Shown here piece by piece: positions 8,815 through 10,333 of a stretch of DNA of 10,333 bases. The stretch covers positions 1 to 10,333 of the forward strand of contig JAXIUW010227729.1 of assembly GCA_035591015.1 (NCBI GenBank), read 5' to 3'. Made by a program: the position numbers and the translations under genes. Source of the DNA: Cephalothrix simula. Taxonomy: Eukaryota; Nemertea; Palaeonemertea; Archinemertea; Cephalotrichidae. The notes beneath the pieces are model-generated. The model worked only from the letters and a program-made list of their open reading frames with translations. It was not told the DNA's origin and did not search any database. Position 1 is the first letter of the stretch. The number at the start of each line of letters is the position of its first letter.

Positions 8815-9117
8815 GTACAAGGTTCATTGTATGCAAGGGGATGTCATAAAGCCGATCCATACACCAACGAGGTTCATTGTATGCAAGGAGATGCAAAGGA
8901 GACCAAACCTAATTCTAAAACGGGGTCTCCCGCGGTCATACTCTTAACGATATATGAACCTAATAACCGTGGTGTGCAACGGCCATTCGGTCGCGAATCG
9001 AATGTACCTTCGATCTCGATCTTCAATCTCCCGAAATATGTCAATGTACTGTATGTCATATACCGGCTTACTCGTCAGGTTAGAACCTAATATACATGTA
9101 CAATGTGATTCAATAAA
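8815..9117 (+). other. GC-richer island with direct repeats and an open frame; unclassified
   Basis: Base composition rises clearly over about 300 bp against the AT-rich background. A plus-strand frame is open from 8815 to a TAA at 9088-9090 and is followed by AATAAA at 9112-9117, the layout of a terminal exon or retrocopy. It has no ATG at its upstream end; the first in-frame ATG is at the second direct repeat. The translated sequence (for example VHCMQGDAKETKPNSKTGSP) was not recognised. The minus strand also has a 61-codon frame here, so both may simply reflect fewer AT stop codons. A 7-bp inverted repeat GGAGACC/GGTCTCC lies at 8898-8930. It may be a decayed transposable element, a pseudogene fragment or a real exon; no function is given. 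Confidence 0.3.
8821..8893 (+). repeat. 23-bp direct repeat, 50-bp period
   Basis: GGTTCATTGTATGCAAGG followed by (G/A)GATG occurs at 8821-8843 and 8871-8893, with one mismatch. The period of 50 is not a multiple of three, so the two copies are read in different frames in the overlapping open frame, which argues against a protein repeat. It marks the left end of the GC-richer island. Confidence 0.9.
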
Positions 9118-10333
9118 GTGTAAAAATCTATTTCACCCTTTAATTCAAGCATGATAATATCATTTTAGCTCTGCTTCATTGCATTATGATTTGCGTCAGA
9201 ATATTTTGTATCATCAGTTCATTAAATCCCATCTAGTCTACTAAAGGATACTAATGTTCCGATGTTCCTCAAACATAACCTCTCCCACGGTTGAAATTTT
9301 TCGGGAATCCATGGGTGCAAAATACGGATATCTGCTCTTAAATTCAAAGCAGTTATTTTTAAAAATAAATTGGTAAAATTTATCATCATACAAAAGAACT
9401 GCCGAACCGACTTGCATGATCCCCAAAATGCCATGCTATAACTCTTAACATATTTTATTTTGATTCAATATTATATTCGACGCCCGAGATAGAATAACTG
9501 CTCATAATGCACGAGGAAACGTTGAGTAAATGTTTTATTAACCAGTATTACAAATATTCGACCGATATCATGAAAATATTACAACACGTCGTTGTCATAA
9601 ATATTCAAATTGTTTAATAATACAACACTATGTTAATTTTCTAAAATGTATTTTAGCATTATGAAGTGTTTAATTATTCAACACATGGCTAGAAAATTTT
9701 GATGAATTTTCTAATAATATTCATCAATATTTTAATTTTGTGTTCAAAAAAGGTTTTAAAAACCTCAATAACATCTTTCACAATAAATCGATTATTTTCA
9801 TTCGTTTATTTATTATAATATATATTATAAAGTTAGATTTTGTTGAATTTTATTCCTCGCGAAATTACAAATGTCTATTACATGTATGTCCATACGGTCG
9901 GCCACCGATCTATAATTTATGAGAAAGAGTTGGTCAGAATTCATAGAAGAGATTCAAAATGGAGTCGAAGTGGCGAACTTTGCTATGGGTTTGTGTTGGT
10001 ATATAGAAACCCGTTAGTTCACTATGGTAAATCCCATCAAAAAATCTTGAACAATAACAAAGTTATGAATTTTTTAATAACTGAAGCCAAGGTTTTAAAT
10101 CGGCACATATAAGTTTATTTCCATTAAAAATTAAAATGAGCGTCCGTTTAAAAGTCACATTTAAGAAGGTATATTTATTCAAAAAACGAAGATATGAAAA
10201 TTAAAGAGGAGAACGAAACAAGAAAAACTATGTAAATAGTTGTTAGAAGATTTAATATTATTATACAGTTATTGGACACTTTATGAGTGCAATATGAAAG
10301 CAGTTATTTGTCCGAGGCACGCAGCGCCGAGGA

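Larger units (their letters stand above)
8068..10333. other. Upstream or intergenic DNA, no gene supported
   Basis: This stretch lies 5' of the candidate first exon; alternatively it is intron if the true first exon is farther right. It contains the 19-bp tandem repeat, the GC-richer island at 8815-9117, a 7-bp inverted repeat GATGAAT/ATTCATC near 9700-9726, and a GC-rich repeat-like start at the right edge (TCCGAGGCACGCAGCGCC). Open frames at about 9240-9430 (minus) and 9840-10112 (plus) lack start, splice or family support. No tRNA or other RNA gene is apparent. Confidence 0.5.

Noticed and set aside
8821-8893. Short direct repeats considered as a CRISPR-like array or a tRNA-derived SINE head
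   Set aside because: There are only two copies, in eukaryotic spliced DNA; the GGTTCATTG word does not match a tRNA B-box well and no A-box was found at the right spacing.
9840-10112. A 90-codon plus-strand open frame, and a short ATG frame inside it (MESKWRTLLWVCVGI, near 9959) that resembles a signal peptide
   Set aside because: The long frame has no ATG start and no recognised family. The short frame ends at TAG after about 15 codons; a GTATAT donor is possible but there is no downstream exon or promoter evidence.

Overview
The window is AT-rich animal (metazoan) nuclear DNA. It has no bacterial-style gene packing, contains spliced exons with canonical GT/AG borders, and carries microsatellite and MITE-type repeats. 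The short exons, moderate introns and base composition would suit a mollusc or another lophotrochozoan invertebrate. That placement is inference only; no diagnostic species sequence was recognised.

One protein-coding gene is clear, on the minus strand. It is the 5' part of a dipeptidyl-peptidase-like gene of the DPP6/DPP10 type (S9B family, single-pass type II membrane protein). Reading right to left, the well-supported exons are: 6907-6793 (end of the cytoplasmic tail plus the transmembrane helix, with the hallmark QRNWKGI...ALLVIL), 2507-2412 (start of the extracellular part, FEEIFSKDF and QWVD), 1961-1861 (IYRTTTGSIALVNIS), 1665-1588 (SANKRYVLIGYD) and 1500-1430 (YYKVIDT). Phases are compatible at every junction (1, 1, 0, 0), and the last exon ends in phase 2. 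Together they give 461 nt of coding sequence covering the membrane anchor and the start of the beta-propeller. The rest of the propeller and the alpha/beta-hydrolase domain lie beyond the left edge, so it cannot be seen whether the catalytic triad is kept.

Three weaker pieces fit the same gene: an 18-nt microexon candidate (1272-1255) after the last clear exon, a 9-nt microexon candidate (7859-7851), and a very short first coding exon candidate (8067-8047, MGEISHM). The last two are in frame with the transmembrane exon.

The 4.3-kb intron after the transmembrane exon holds a 332-bp inverted-repeat element (6367-6698) that looks like a Tc1/mariner-type MITE. It is bounded by TA and has a perfect 25-bp palindromic core with four TGACGTAA (CRE/ATF-like) motifs, and it ends 94 bp from the exon's splice donor. 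Other structure includes a TATC microsatellite (48-99), a 30-bp tandem duplication (2543-2602), a 19-bp tandem duplication (8739-8776), and a GC-richer island (about 8815-9117) with a 23-bp direct repeat. The right-hand 2.2 kb lies upstream of the candidate first exon, with no gene supported in it. A GC-rich repeat-like sequence begins at the right edge.

The window is mostly introns and upstream DNA. No wholly new system is evident; the most interesting points are the candidate microexons and the palindromic MITE inside a probable neural ion-channel-accessory gene.
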